64,000 nt of DNA from SIG424 sp045546695. GTDB lineage: Bacteria; Bacillota; Clostridia; UBA1212; UBA1255. Positions 16,275-24,889 of the stretch are shown here, one piece after another; positions within the stretch are counted from its first letter, which is position 1, and each line of letters starts with the position of its first letter. The stretch spans positions 1 through 64,000 of the forward strand of contig JAZQDE010000008.1 in NCBI GenBank assembly GCA_045546695.1, written 5' to 3'. The position numbers and the translations under genes are program-made. The notes under the pieces were generated by a model that ran no database searches, was not told where the DNA came from, and saw nothing but the letters and a program-made list of their open reading frames with translations.

Positions 16275-16709
16275 ATGATTGAATATAAAATTTTTGAAGG
16301 ACTAAATAACGATTCAATATTAATTCGTAAAAAAGTATTTGTAGAAGAACAAGGCTTTGTTGACGAGTTTGATCATATAGACAATATTGCAACTCATATT
16401 ATTGTATATGATAACAAGCCGATTGCTACCTGCAGAATTTTTACAAATGCCTCCGGAGAATATCTTATCGGGAGATTTGCTGTTATCAAAGAATACAGAG
16501 GTTCAGGAATTGGCTCGGCCATGCTCAGGAAGGCAGAAGAAGTTATAATGAACAGGGCTGGTTCTATCATAAGAATCCACTCACAGACAAGAGCAAGACA
16601 TTTTTATGAAAAAGCAGGATACAACCCTGATGGAAAAGAAGATGACGAAGAAGGAGTGCCACATGTCTGGCTTGTAAAAAATGGAAATACTGAGCAAGAA
16701 ACAACTTAA
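16275..16709 (+). CDS. GNAT family N-acetyltransferase
   Basis: The 144-residue protein is a compact GNAT domain. It has the acetyl-CoA pyrophosphate-binding loop RGSGIG (residues 75-80) after the beta-strand IGRFAVIKEY, and a C-terminal YEKAGY motif. The N-terminus with VFVEEQGFVDEFDHID is typical of ElaA/YjcF-like acetyltransferases. It starts one base after the upstream acyltransferase stop, and its last 29 bases overlap the MFS gene. The substrate, probably a small amine or a protein N-terminus, is unknown. Confidence 0.9.
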   Translation: MIEYKIFEGLNNDSILIRKKVFVEEQGFVDEFDHIDNIATHIIVYDNKPIATCRIFTNASGEYLIGRFAVIKEYRGSGIGSAMLRKAEEVIMNRAGSIIRIHSQTRARHFYEKAGYNPDGKEDDEEGVPHVWLVKNGNTEQETT

Positions 16710-17949
16710 TCGCGGACGGGCGATGTACCATATAGAAGCAGCTGTAGAATATCTTATAAGTATTCTCGTCAGCGGCTCTTTTCTTGCTACGCTCACAAAA
16801 GAACTGGGTATTTCTGACAGCCTCACAGGCATCTTATCGTCTATAATATCATTAGGATGTCTTTTCCAGTTATTGTCAATTTTCATCAAAAGAAAGCGCT
16901 ACAAGGGCTTTATAACAGTAATGAGTGTTATAAATCAGTTGCTGTTTATGTTTCTATATATAATTCCATTATCTGGTAGCGACAAAAATATAAAAATAAC
17001 GTCATTTATTATTCTGATATTATCAGCATATCTGATATATTATGTGGCTCATCCGTTGAAAATCAACTGGCTTATGTCGCTTGTTGACGATCATAACAGA
17101 GGCAAATTCACGGCAAATAAAGAAATTATTTCACTGATTGCCGGCATAGCCTTTTCATTTCTGATGGGAATGGTCGTAGATAATTTCATAGAAAAAGGCG
17201 ACAAACGCATTGCTTTTATAATTTCGGCAGCCGTGATTATGATACTTACAATCTGCCATACTTTGACAATGATTCTTACTCCGGAAAAACAGCAGGAGAG
17301 TAGGACAGATAAAACAAAAATCACTGAAACAATCAGAAATGTATTTTCAAATAAAAAAATCCTGCAGATTCTTGTTTTGTTTGTAATTTATTACGTCGCC
17401 ACATACAGTGCCTCTCCATTTTATGGAACATATCAGATAAACGAACTCGGCTTTTCATTGACCTTTGTGTCATTTCTTGCTATGCTGAGCAGTATAGCAA
17501 GGATAATTGTTTCCACATTCTGGGGACGCTTCGCAGACAGAACGTCATTTGCAAATATGTTTGAAAAATGTGCAATCATACTTGCACTGGCGGTCGGATG
17601 TGTTGTTTTCGCTACGCCGGCAAACGGAAAAGTAATGTTTTGCATTTATTACATACTTTATGGAATTGCAATGGGCGGTATAAACAGCGCAACAATCAAT
17701 CTCGTGTTCGATTACGTTTCACCGGAGCAAAGATCCGATTCGCTTGCAATATGCCTTGCAGCATCAGGTCTTGCCGGCTTTTTATCAACAATCGCTGTCA
17801 GTCCGCTTGTGAATTTTATCCAGGAAAATACATTGCAAATCTTCGGATTTGAGATTTATGCACAACAAATCGTATCATTTATAAGTTTTGTGTTCGTAGT
17901 AATGGCTGTTTTATACACAAAATTTATTGTAAAGAAAATCAATAAATAA
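16681..17949 (+). CDS. MFS transporter
   Basis: The 422-residue protein has about 12 hydrophobic segments. It begins with a short cytoplasmic N-terminus (QLNRGRAMYHIEAAVEYLIS) that is characteristic of an uncharacterised Clostridia MFS group. A loop with RFADRTSF corresponds to the MFS inter-helix motif. The ATG at 16681 lies within the end of the GNAT gene; no clear ribosome site precedes it, which suggests coupled translation. Its cargo cannot be read from sequence. It converges on an AraC regulator 12 bases downstream. Confidence 0.85.
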   Translation: MEILSKKQLNRGRAMYHIEAAVEYLISILVSGSFLATLTKELGISDSLTGILSSIISLGCLFQLLSIFIKRKRYKGFITVMSVINQLLFMFLYIIPLSGSDKNIKITSFIILILSAYLIYYVAHPLKINWLMSLVDDHNRGKFTANKEIISLIAGIAFSFLMGMVVDNFIEKGDKRIAFIISAAVIMILTICHTLTMILTPEKQQESRTDKTKITETIRNVFSNKKILQILVLFVIYYVATYSASPFYGTYQINELGFSLTFVSFLAMLSSIARIIVSTFWGRFADRTSFANMFEKCAIILALAVGCVVFATPANGKVMFCIYYILYGIAMGGINSATINLVFDYVSPEQRSDSLAICLAASGLAGFLSTIAVSPLVNFIQENTLQIFGFEIYAQQIVSFISFVFVVMAVLYTKFIVKKINK

Positions 17950-17961
17950 GGAAATTGAAAT

Positions 17962-18873
17962 TTATAAAGATTTGTTATTGACTTTATTCAGAGAACGTAA
18001 AGAACGACGTGGTTTTTTTGTCGACTTAATATTCTCTGAATTTTGTTTTTTACGGAACTGCACAGGGGAGATTCCGTGTTTGTCCTTAAATAGCTGATTA
18101 AAAGTCTTAACTGAACCAAATCCTGACAGTTCAGCCACGTCAATAATTTTCATATCTCCGTTTATCAACATATTTTCAGCATGTGCAAGACGAAGGTCCG
18201 TTATATATTCTACAAATGTTTTACCGGAAAGTTGTTTAAAAAGTCTGCAAAAGTGATATGTTGAGAGATTTGCTGCATTTGCCACGTCAGATAAAGCTAT
18301 CTTTTGTGTGTAATTTGTAAGTATAAATTCTGTTGCTTTATTGTATGAGTGAAGTTGGGTAGAGGAGTTGAGGTTGTCAGGTTCAACAGAATCTCTCCAC
18401 TCAAAATTTTCACAAATATATGTTAAAAGTAATCCTGCGTAGCTGCGAAGCCTGATGTTGTAATACAGACTGTCGGGATCTTTCAGAAGATTAACGATAA
18501 GATTAATATATTTATGTATTTCATTGTATATTTCCGGATTCTGTCTTGTTATTACAGTTGGATATAACTTTTTTTGTCTGATTGTATTTAATTCTTTGAA
18601 TATATTTAATGTGTCAAATTGCAAAACAAAATGATCGCAATTGTCGTTAAATGTTTTTACCGCATGCGACTCCATTGAGTTAACAATTAAAACATCTCCG
18701 GGAAGTAAATCGACGTTTCCATGTTCAAAAACAACGCATAAGTGTTCATTAATAGGTGAGATTATCTCAATTTCGTGATGAACGTGTGTAGGAAAATTGT
18801 CTGCTCTGAATATACCGCAAAAGATTTTTTGTATATCAGACAGTTCTGTGTTTTCGTAATAAACTTTATCCAT
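17962..18873 (-). CDS. AraC family transcriptional regulator
   Basis: The 303-residue protein has a cupin-like sensor half (FPTHVHHEIEI, then LLPGDVLIVNSMESHAV) and a C-terminal AraC double helix-turn-helix at about 185-285, including YHFCRLFKQLSGKTF and KTFNQLFKDKHGISPVQF. The ATG at 18873 is preferred over an in-frame one at 18903 because AGGAGA lies just ahead of it. The cupin suggests sugar or glycan sensing. Targets could be its own promoter region, where three phased GCAATAT words occur, and nearby transport genes; that is inference. Confidence 0.92.
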   Translation of the reverse strand: MDKVYYENTELSDIQKIFCGIFRADNFPTHVHHEIEIISPINEHLCVVFEHGNVDLLPGDVLIVNSMESHAVKTFNDNCDHFVLQFDTLNIFKELNTIRQKKLYPTVITRQNPEIYNEIHKYINLIVNLLKDPDSLYYNIRLRSYAGLLLTYICENFEWRDSVEPDNLNSSTQLHSYNKATEFILTNYTQKIALSDVANAANLSTYHFCRLFKQLSGKTFVEYITDLRLAHAENMLINGDMKIIDVAELSGFGSVKTFNQLFKDKHGISPVQFRKKQNSENIKSTKKPRRSLRSLNKVNNKSL

Positions 18874-18918
18874 TACCTTGTCTCCTTTTTTTGAATTATA
18901 CATAAATATTTTAAAATA

Positions 18919-18969
18919 GCAATATCTAAGAAGAAAATTGCAATATTATGCATAGAATAAAAGCAATAT
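18919..18969. repeat. Three phased GCAATAT repeats
   Basis: GCAATAT occurs at 18919-18925, 18940-18946 and 18963-18969, spaced 21 and 23 bases, about two helical turns each. They lie just upstream of the AraC gene and could be its direct-repeat operators. The sequence is very AT-rich, so chance is possible. Confidence 0.4.
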
Positions 18970-19063
18970 TCAAGATAGAATATTACTGAAATACGAAGAA
19001 GAATCTCTATCAGATGCTTTTTCATCATGCTGAGCAATCGGCACTTTCACATACTATTTTTGA

Positions 19064-19112
19064 TTAATCCCCAATGGCAAACGGGAAAGCTGTTGGGGGT
19101 TAACCTTTTTTT
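19064..19112 (+). terminator. Orphan rho-independent terminator
   Basis: TTAATCCCCAA (19064-19074) pairs with TTGGGGGTTAA (19093-19103), followed by CCTTTTTTT. It faces right, yet no plus-strand gene precedes it: the neighbour on the left (AraC) is on the minus strand. It may end a short leader or small RNA from the divergent promoter region. Confidence 0.75.
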
Positions 19113-19116
19113 GTAA

Positions 19117-19145
19117 TTGCCGATTTTTATTATCTATGTTAGAAT
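19117..19145 (+). promoter_or_regulatory. Sigma-A promoter of the cation antiporter gene
   Basis: TTGCCG (19117-19122), a 17-base spacer and TAGAAT (19140-19145) lie 44 bases before the ATG at 19190 and immediately after the orphan terminator, so the antiporter is insulated from upstream transcription. Confidence 0.65.
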
Positions 19146-19189
19146 ACAAAACGTTGTAATATTGTAAATTACTGGGAGTATTTTTTAAA

Positions 19190-20167
19190 ATGATTGTACC
19201 TATTCTACTATTTATTTTAGGCCTCCTTATGTTAATCAAAGGCGGCGACTGGTTTGTTGAGGGCGCATCCGGAATAGCACATAAATTCCGCATTCCGGAA
19301 ATTCTTATAGGCGCGACCGTTGTATCTATCGGTACGACATTGCCCGAGGTAATGGTATCAGCTACTTCTGCAGCTACCGGTCATGGTGAAATGGCATATG
19401 GTAACGCAATTGGTTCTATTATCTGTAATACAGCTTTGATATCAGCAATTACCATTGCTGTAAAGCCTGCAAAGGTAGACAGAAAATCAATGATTGTACC
19501 TGTTTTATTTTTCTTTTCAGCTGCTGCATTTTATTCGGCAATAGCATACATTACAGGCTATTTTTACAGATGGGTTGGCATTGTATTACTTCTTATATTT
19601 GCACTCTATATGTTTATTAATATCAGACAAGCTTTTAAAACAACAGAGCTGTCCAAAGAAACTATTGATGAAATACAAGAGAAAAACAATCCGCTTGTGA
19701 AGGATATTATTTTTCTGGTACTAGGTGCTGCGCTGATTGCTTTTGGCGCAGATTTCCTGGTAGATAATGGTATTATAATTGCTGAAAAACTTGGCGTACC
19801 GGAGACTGTTATAGCAATTACATTTATTGCACTCGGTACCTCGCTGCCTGAACTTGTTACTGCTGTTACATCGCTTATCAAGGGACACGGGGCATTGTCG
19901 TTGGGTAATATTATTGGTGCCAACATATTTAATCTTGTTCTTGTTTCGGGAATGGCTACAACAATTTCACCGTTCAAAGTGCCTGCAGAATCAACGATCA
20001 ACGGTATCAACTCATCACTTGTACTTGATATTCCTTTGATGCTTGGTGTTATGTTACTTCTTACTTTGCCTTCTTTGATCAAAGGTAAACTGTATCGATA
20101 TCAAGGTGTTTTATTATTGATAATATATGCTGCTTTTGTTACAATTCAGTTTATGATACAAGGGTAG
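19190..20167 (+). CDS. CaCA family calcium/sodium (cation) antiporter
   Basis: The 325-residue membrane protein has the two inverted alpha repeats that define the CaCA superfamily. Alpha-1 (about 44-80) has GTTLPEVMVSATS and GNAIGSIICN; alpha-2 (about 213-250) has GTSLPELVTAVTS and GNIIGANIFN. About ten transmembrane helices are visible, with a charged loop in the middle. It resembles YrbG-type K+-independent exchangers. It exchanges Ca2+ or a similar cation against Na+ or H+ at the cytoplasmic membrane. It has its own promoter and a terminator-like hairpin upstream. Confidence 0.93.
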   Translation: MIVPILLFILGLLMLIKGGDWFVEGASGIAHKFRIPEILIGATVVSIGTTLPEVMVSATSAATGHGEMAYGNAIGSIICNTALISAITIAVKPAKVDRKSMIVPVLFFFSAAAFYSAIAYITGYFYRWVGIVLLLIFALYMFINIRQAFKTTELSKETIDEIQEKNNPLVKDIIFLVLGAALIAFGADFLVDNGIIIAEKLGVPETVIAITFIALGTSLPELVTAVTSLIKGHGALSLGNIIGANIFNLVLVSGMATTISPFKVPAESTINGINSSLVLDIPLMLGVMLLLTLPSLIKGKLYRYQGVLLLIIYAAFVTIQFMIQG

Positions 20168-20212
20168 AAAGATAGTCTTTATCTTTAAATTTAATAATGG
20201 AGAGTGATTTTT

Positions 20213-20878
20213 ATGAGTAAGACAAGGATTTTGTTTTTAGGTAACAGTCATACATATTGGAATGATATGCCGGCAATTTTCACGAATATCTGCAAAGATT
20301 GTGGAAAAGATGTCGACGTCAACATGCTTGCAGGTCCCGGCACTACTTACGATGGACATATCAGACAAAGAATCAACCTACGTTATCAGTTAAATTTTGG
20401 TAACTACGATTATATGATTATGCAGCAGGCTGCGCACACGCCGCTCCCGCCAAGAGAAGAGACTGTGGCCGGAGCGATTGAGATCGTTGCGTGGGCAAAG
20501 AGATACAATGTAAAGACACTTCAATGGGTACCGTTTGCACGCACTAATAAACCGGAGGAGCAGGCAGGGATGTATGATATTTATAATGAAGTACATGAAA
20601 AAACAGGTATGCCGCTTATTCCTGTCGGCAATTTGTATGAGCTTCTTAAAAATACTCATCCTGAGCTGAAAACTATTCAGGATGATGGTTGCCATCCGAA
20701 TCCTTATGGTTCATATCTTAATGCACTTTGCACCTACGCAATGATTTTTGGCACTGATTTCCAGGCTGCTAAACCGGTCAGCATTGAGTATTTTGGTGGT
20801 ATTGATAACAATATCGTACAACTTGACGAGGACAAAGCTCAGATTATTAAGGATGCTATTGTGGATTATTTTAAATAA
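20213..20878 (+). CDS. SGNH/GDSL-type hydrolase
   Basis: The 221-residue protein starts MSKTRILFLGNSHTYWNDMP. The GNSHTYW block carries the nucleophile Ser in a variant of block I, and DDGCHPNPYGSYLNAL supplies the catalytic Asp and His of block V. GGAGAG eight bases before the ATG at 20213 decides the start over an in-frame GTG at 20204. There is no signal peptide, so it should be cytoplasmic. SGNH enzymes of this type are esterases, often deacetylating sugars. Its place near the glycan-use genes fits that, but the substrate is unknown. Confidence 0.85.
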   Translation: MSKTRILFLGNSHTYWNDMPAIFTNICKDCGKDVDVNMLAGPGTTYDGHIRQRINLRYQLNFGNYDYMIMQQAAHTPLPPREETVAGAIEIVAWAKRYNVKTLQWVPFARTNKPEEQAGMYDIYNEVHEKTGMPLIPVGNLYELLKNTHPELKTIQDDGCHPNPYGSYLNALCTYAMIFGTDFQAAKPVSIEYFGGIDNNIVQLDEDKAQIIKDAIVDYFK

Positions 20879-20930
20879 TTCGAACTTACGCTATTTTAGA
20901 CTGTATTTTTTAATTTAATATGATATAATA

Positions 20931-20960
20931 TAGTTTGTGGCGTTTTTACGCTGCAAACTA
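20931..20960. repeat. 12-bp inverted repeat at the promoter of the next gene
   Basis: TAGTTTGTGGCG and CGCTGCAAACTA pair over 12 positions (two G-T pairs) around TTTTTA. The repeat begins just after a TATAAT (20924-20929), so it covers the expected transcription start. It may be an operator or a 5' leader hairpin; no T-run follows, so it is not a terminator. Confidence 0.55.
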
Positions 20961-20986
20961 TTATTTATCCGGATAGAGCGAATAAA

Positions 20987-21541
20987 ATGTTGAAAAAATA
21001 TGTTACAGCTTCAAATTGCATAACGTTTGTCAGAATAATAGGGTCAGTAGTTTTATTATTTTTAACTGCCTTTTCACCGGAATTCTACATTACATATACC
21101 ATTTGTGGATTAAGTGATGCGATTGATGGTCATGTCGCACGTAAATTTAATACATCAAGTGAATTCGGTGCGAGGCTTGACAGTGTAGCAGATATTATGT
21201 TTTATGCAGTAATGATCATAAAGATTCTTCCTAAATTAATTAAAATATTACCAATGATTGTATGGTATATTCTTGCTGCGGCTCTTGCTACAAGGTTGAT
21301 TTCTTATATTGTTGCAGCGTTTAAGTATAAAAAGTTTGCATCACAGCATACATATTTAAATAAGCTGACAGGCCTTGTAGTGTTCGTTGCACCATATGTC
21401 GTTGTTTTATCTTTTGGGAAATATATTTGTCTTGGAATGACTATACTTGGTTTACTTGCTTCAACTGAAGAGCTTTTGATTCATCTGACACAAAAAGAGT
21501 ATATTCCTGAGCAAAAATCTATTTTTTTACCGGGTAAATAA
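20987..21541 (+). CDS. CDP-alcohol phosphatidyltransferase family protein
   Basis: The 184-residue membrane protein carries the full family motif: D44, D47-G48, A51-R52, G61, D65 and D69, within GLSDAIDGHVARKF and EFGARLDSVAD. Four or five hydrophobic helices follow. Members transfer a phosphatidyl group from CDP-diacylglycerol to an alcohol such as glycerol-3-phosphate or inositol, in the cytoplasmic membrane. Length fits PgsA-type enzymes, but this sequence is divergent enough that the alcohol is uncertain. An AT-rich promoter and an inverted repeat (20931-20960) lie upstream. Confidence 0.9.
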   Translation: MLKKYVTASNCITFVRIIGSVVLLFLTAFSPEFYITYTICGLSDAIDGHVARKFNTSSEFGARLDSVADIMFYAVMIIKILPKLIKILPMIVWYILAAALATRLISYIVAAFKYKKFASQHTYLNKLTGLVVFVAPYVVVLSFGKYICLGMTILGLLASTEELLIHLTQKEYIPEQKSIFLPGK

Positions 21542-21576
21542 TTTTCGAAAAAACTTTATATGGAAGGAGGGATTGG

Positions 21577-22350
21577 ATGCTTGCAAAGTTATTTGGCAAA
21601 AAGGGCAAAAAGAACAGCTTGCCGAGGGCGATTGCTTTTGTTGACTATGAGCACTGGTTCATTTCAATGGAAAAAATTTATCATAAAAAGCCCGATATTC
21701 AGGCATGGTTTAATGAGTTAAAAAATAAGTGTATTATTACTGAAGTTACTTTTTTCGGTGATTTTTCAAAATTCCGTGAAAAAGAAATTGAAATTAAAAG
21801 AATCCGTCGTTTTACAAATAAAATAATAGATACTTATAATCCGGATCTGTACTATAAAAAAGACTATACAGATTTTATTATTCTTGACAATATTTATCAG
21901 AAAGCTTTGTCACAACCGGATTGCGACATGTTTATAATCTTTTCCGGAGACGGACATTTCAGCTCTGTTGCAGCTTTTTTAAGAACGTTCTGTAATAAAG
22001 AAGTAGGCATATATGGTGTAAAAAATTGTATAAGTAAGAATCTTGTTTCAAGTTCGAGCTGGGTCACTGAAGTTCCGCTGCCTGAAGAGGCGACGAAAAG
22101 CCTGAAGGCAACTATTTTTGATAAGATCAAAGAAGGCGAGAACAACAAAAGATATATGACATTCAGTAAAACTGCCGAGATGATTTCACAGGAAAACAAT
22201 ATCGAGCAGGAAAAAGTTAACCAGATATTGTCAGAATTGATAAAAGATGAATATATTCAGCAATCATTCGTATACGTCAACAAAAAAAAGATACGTGTAA
22301 TCAATGCAAACTGGCAGAAAATTGAATCAGAGGGATTATTGGAATTATAA
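21577..22350 (+). CDS. NYN domain protein with C-terminal winged-helix-like domain
   Basis: The 257-residue protein has a NYN (PIN-like) nuclease domain. FVDYEHWFIS with D23 starts it, and MFIIFSGDGHFSSVAAFL gives the second acidic cluster. The part after about 185 is basic and helical (YMTFSKTAEMISQENN and IEQEKVNQILSELIKD) and looks like a winged-helix RNA/DNA-binding domain. NYN proteins are usually RNases. GGAGG precedes the ATG, and a strong terminator follows the stop. Its partner and RNA target are not visible here. Confidence 0.85.
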   Translation: MLAKLFGKKGKKNSLPRAIAFVDYEHWFISMEKIYHKKPDIQAWFNELKNKCIITEVTFFGDFSKFREKEIEIKRIRRFTNKIIDTYNPDLYYKKDYTDFIILDNIYQKALSQPDCDMFIIFSGDGHFSSVAAFLRTFCNKEVGIYGVKNCISKNLVSSSSWVTEVPLPEEATKSLKATIFDKIKEGENNKRYMTFSKTAEMISQENNIEQEKVNQILSELIKDEYIQQSFVYVNKKKIRVINANWQKIESEGLLEL

Positions 22351-22351
22351 T

Positions 22352-22381
22352 AAAAGAGCTGTTTTTACAGCTCTTTTTTTT
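22352..22381 (+). terminator. Rho-independent terminator
   Basis: AAAAGAGCTGT (22352-22362) and ACAGCTCTTTT (22367-22377) form an 11-bp stem with a TTTT loop and a T-run, right after the NYN gene. Confidence 0.9.
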
Positions 22382-22468
22382 GGTATAGTATAAATATTCT
22401 TAATTTTACATTAAATTACTTTCGTGGGAAAATAAAACAAATGATAAATTTGATTGGAGGTTCCTTCA

Positions 22469-23647
22469 ATGAATAAAAGAAGAGCATTTTTATTTTTATT
22501 ATTATCGTTTGTTTTAATGATATCATCGTTTGCTGTCAGTGCTAATGAACAAACAATAAGTGATACTCTTAAGAATATGCATGTTCTGAGTTCACACGAT
22601 TTTGAAAAATATGATGATTCAACACCGGTTGATGACACAGATTTTTCAGAAGACTGGAATATAACATATGGTGGCGGTGAAGCATTTGTTTACGATGCTG
22701 AAGGTAAAAAGATGCTGGCGTCTCATGGCTCTACAATAACAAGCAATGGTGATATTCAATTTGAACTTGATGCTACATCTTTTAAGGAAAACGAAGGATA
22801 TGCAGTTTCTACAAATCAATACGTTCCTTTATCTGGTGCAAATACTGTTGGATATGTTTTTTTACGCGGTTTTGAAGTAATGGAAGACATTATCGAACTG
22901 AATTGGTTTACCAAAGACAGAGAAGGTGGGGCATTCAGAGGCGGCAGCGGAGTATCTTTCAGATGGCAGTCAAGCGGTAAATTTGAAGTTGCGGTAAGAT
23001 TTTATGACCAGGATTCAAATACATGTATCAACACTGCGTATGTCAGACTTGCAGTTGATGGCATTGAATATGGAAAAGAAGTAAATTTTGTCTATTATGA
23101 TAATGGTGTTGACAGAATTGATGCATATGCAGACGATAAGCTTGTTGCTTATGTGGAGTATTCAAATCCTCAGACACTCAAAGATGAAAATAATAACATT
23201 ACATTTGTTTCATGCTACACTGATGTACGTGTTTATAACGCAGAGGGCACATTACAGAATTTGACATATATTGATTGCGAAACAGGTAGCAACGTAAGTA
23301 TTGAAAAAGTAGATAATGCCTTGTTGTCTGTAGATGGTCTCGTTGCAATATCACATAGCGGAAGATTGTTATATTATGACGATATTACAGTATATTCAGT
23401 AAATGAACCTGTTGTTGAGACTCCGGCACCGACACAAGAGCCCACCGCAAAACCGACACAAGAACCGACTGCTACGGCGACAATTGAGCCAACTTCCGTA
23501 GCGGCTACCGAACAGGCAGATACTATTGAGCCTGACGTTGATAAAGATGAAAATCCATTTGGAGTGATTGCAATAATTGCAAGCATTGCCGTGATATTTG
23601 TTGTAATTGCAGTTGTAATAATACTTGTTAAGAAAAATAAGAAATGA
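22469..23647 (+). CDS. Secreted, membrane-anchored surface protein (copy 1)
   Basis: The 392-residue protein has a signal peptide (about 1-24, cleavage after AVSA) and a beta-rich ectodomain of about 290 residues, containing VLSSHDFEKYDD, AFRGGSGVSFRWQ and VRFYDQDSN. A Thr/Pro/Glu-rich linker (repeats of PTQEPT type) and a C-terminal transmembrane helix with a KKNKK tail follow. There is no LPXTG sorting motif. The ectodomain has the look of a LamG/concanavalin-like jelly roll, but I cannot name a family. GGAGG sits eight bases before the ATG at 22469. A paralogue lies at 28353. It overlaps the next gene by four bases, so the two act together. Confidence 0.75.
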   Translation: MNKRRAFLFLLLSFVLMISSFAVSANEQTISDTLKNMHVLSSHDFEKYDDSTPVDDTDFSEDWNITYGGGEAFVYDAEGKKMLASHGSTITSNGDIQFELDATSFKENEGYAVSTNQYVPLSGANTVGYVFLRGFEVMEDIIELNWFTKDREGGAFRGGSGVSFRWQSSGKFEVAVRFYDQDSNTCINTAYVRLAVDGIEYGKEVNFVYYDNGVDRIDAYADDKLVAYVEYSNPQTLKDENNNITFVSCYTDVRVYNAEGTLQNLTYIDCETGSNVSIEKVDNALLSVDGLVAISHSGRLLYYDDITVYSVNEPVVETPAPTQEPTAKPTQEPTATATIEPTSVAATEQADTIEPDVDKDENPFGVIAIIASIAVIFVVIAVVIILVKKNKK

Positions 23648-24888
23648 AGTATAAAAAAATTATAATTTTCTTTATATTTAGTATCCTCTTAGTATGTTTT
23701 ACGGGGTGTAATGAACCTGATGAACAGGCTAATGCCCCTGAAACATATTATGAAGATATTTCTGTTGTCACTAGAGTAAATCCAACAGAATATGAACGTA
23801 TGGCAGGCAATGAAATTAATGACTTTTTATCTGATTACAAATCAGTTAACAATGGAAATACGCTTACTATTTTTGTAAATAATGAATCTGATAATCCTGC
23901 AGGATTCAGGATTGAATATTCAGACAGTTCTATATATATCAATGGCTCATCTTCTGATCTTACGTATCTTGCGGCTCAGAGATTTATCTACGATTTTCTT
24001 GAAAATAATCCTAAAAAACTGACTGTTGAAAAGATTTCAACGTGTAATATTTCGTATGAAATGGCTTCATATGAAGAATACGTAAATGATATTGATTTAT
24101 TTTTACCTGTCTGGATGTACCAATATCAGGCACCGGAATATATGAGAGATTTTTCTGAAAAACAGGCATCGTTTACAACGTCCGGTAGAATGATGATCTC
24201 AGCTCATCGTGGTGGAATAGAATTCTATCCGGAAAATTCTGCAGAGGCAATTATTAGCTCAATAAAAATGGGTGTTGATATTGTTGAAATCGATGCTGTT
24301 TTCACAAAAGATTTCGTACTTGTTCTTGGACATGGAGAGTTGAATGCTTTTACAGACTGGGACGAAAAAAAAGGTAAAAATGGACTTCCTTCATCAAATG
24401 AAATTTCTGACTGGACTTACGAGCAGTTGCTGGAGTTGAATCTGAAATTCAATTATGGAGAATATTCATCGGCCGGTGGAGAAACAACGCCTTATAAAAT
24501 TCCTGAATTAAAAGATATTTTATTAATTTGTAAGGACCGTGTTTTTGTTAATATTGACAAGCTGGATACTGTAACTTATTGGAAAATGTTGTATAATCTT
24601 CTGAAAGAAACCGGCACAACTCAGAATTATCTTTTTGGAAAGACTTTTGTAGAATACAAAAGAGATCTTTCAAAATACGAACAAAATATGATTGATGACG
24701 GACTTCCGGTTTCAAAAAATTATTACGTACGGAAACATTGCGGAAATTTAGAAGCGGATTTACTATTGAATAGCGAAAAAGAATTCACGGAATTTTTCAA
24801 CAAATATAATAAGCCCGGAAATAACTTTTTAACAGATAATCCGTATGTATTTGTACAGTATTTAGCAATAACCATTCAGGGAGAATAA
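23644..24888 (+). CDS. GDPD-type phosphodiesterase lipoprotein
   Basis: The 414-residue protein has a lipoprotein signal ending FTGC with C22 as the lipidated Cys. Residues about 30-150 form an N-terminal alpha/beta domain resembling accessory domains of glycoside hydrolases. From about 180 a glycerophosphodiester phosphodiesterase (GDPD) TIM barrel begins: AHRGGIEFYPENSAEAI, GVDIVEIDAVFTKD and a second catalytic-type His in LVLGHGE. The usual HD is replaced by HGE, so substrate or metal use may differ. It is translationally coupled to the surface protein upstream and followed one base later by the sulfatase. It should act outside the membrane on glycerophosphodiesters or phosphorylated polymers. 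Confidence 0.82.
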   Translation: MKYKKIIIFFIFSILLVCFTGCNEPDEQANAPETYYEDISVVTRVNPTEYERMAGNEINDFLSDYKSVNNGNTLTIFVNNESDNPAGFRIEYSDSSIYINGSSSDLTYLAAQRFIYDFLENNPKKLTVEKISTCNISYEMASYEEYVNDIDLFLPVWMYQYQAPEYMRDFSEKQASFTTSGRMMISAHRGGIEFYPENSAEAIISSIKMGVDIVEIDAVFTKDFVLVLGHGELNAFTDWDEKKGKNGLPSSNEISDWTYEQLLELNLKFNYGEYSSAGGETTPYKIPELKDILLICKDRVFVNIDKLDTVTYWKMLYNLLKETGTTQNYLFGKTFVEYKRDLSKYEQNMIDDGLPVSKNYYVRKHCGNLEADLLLNSEKEFTEFFNKYNKPGNNFLTDNPYVFVQYLAITIQGE

Positions 24889-24889
24889 A

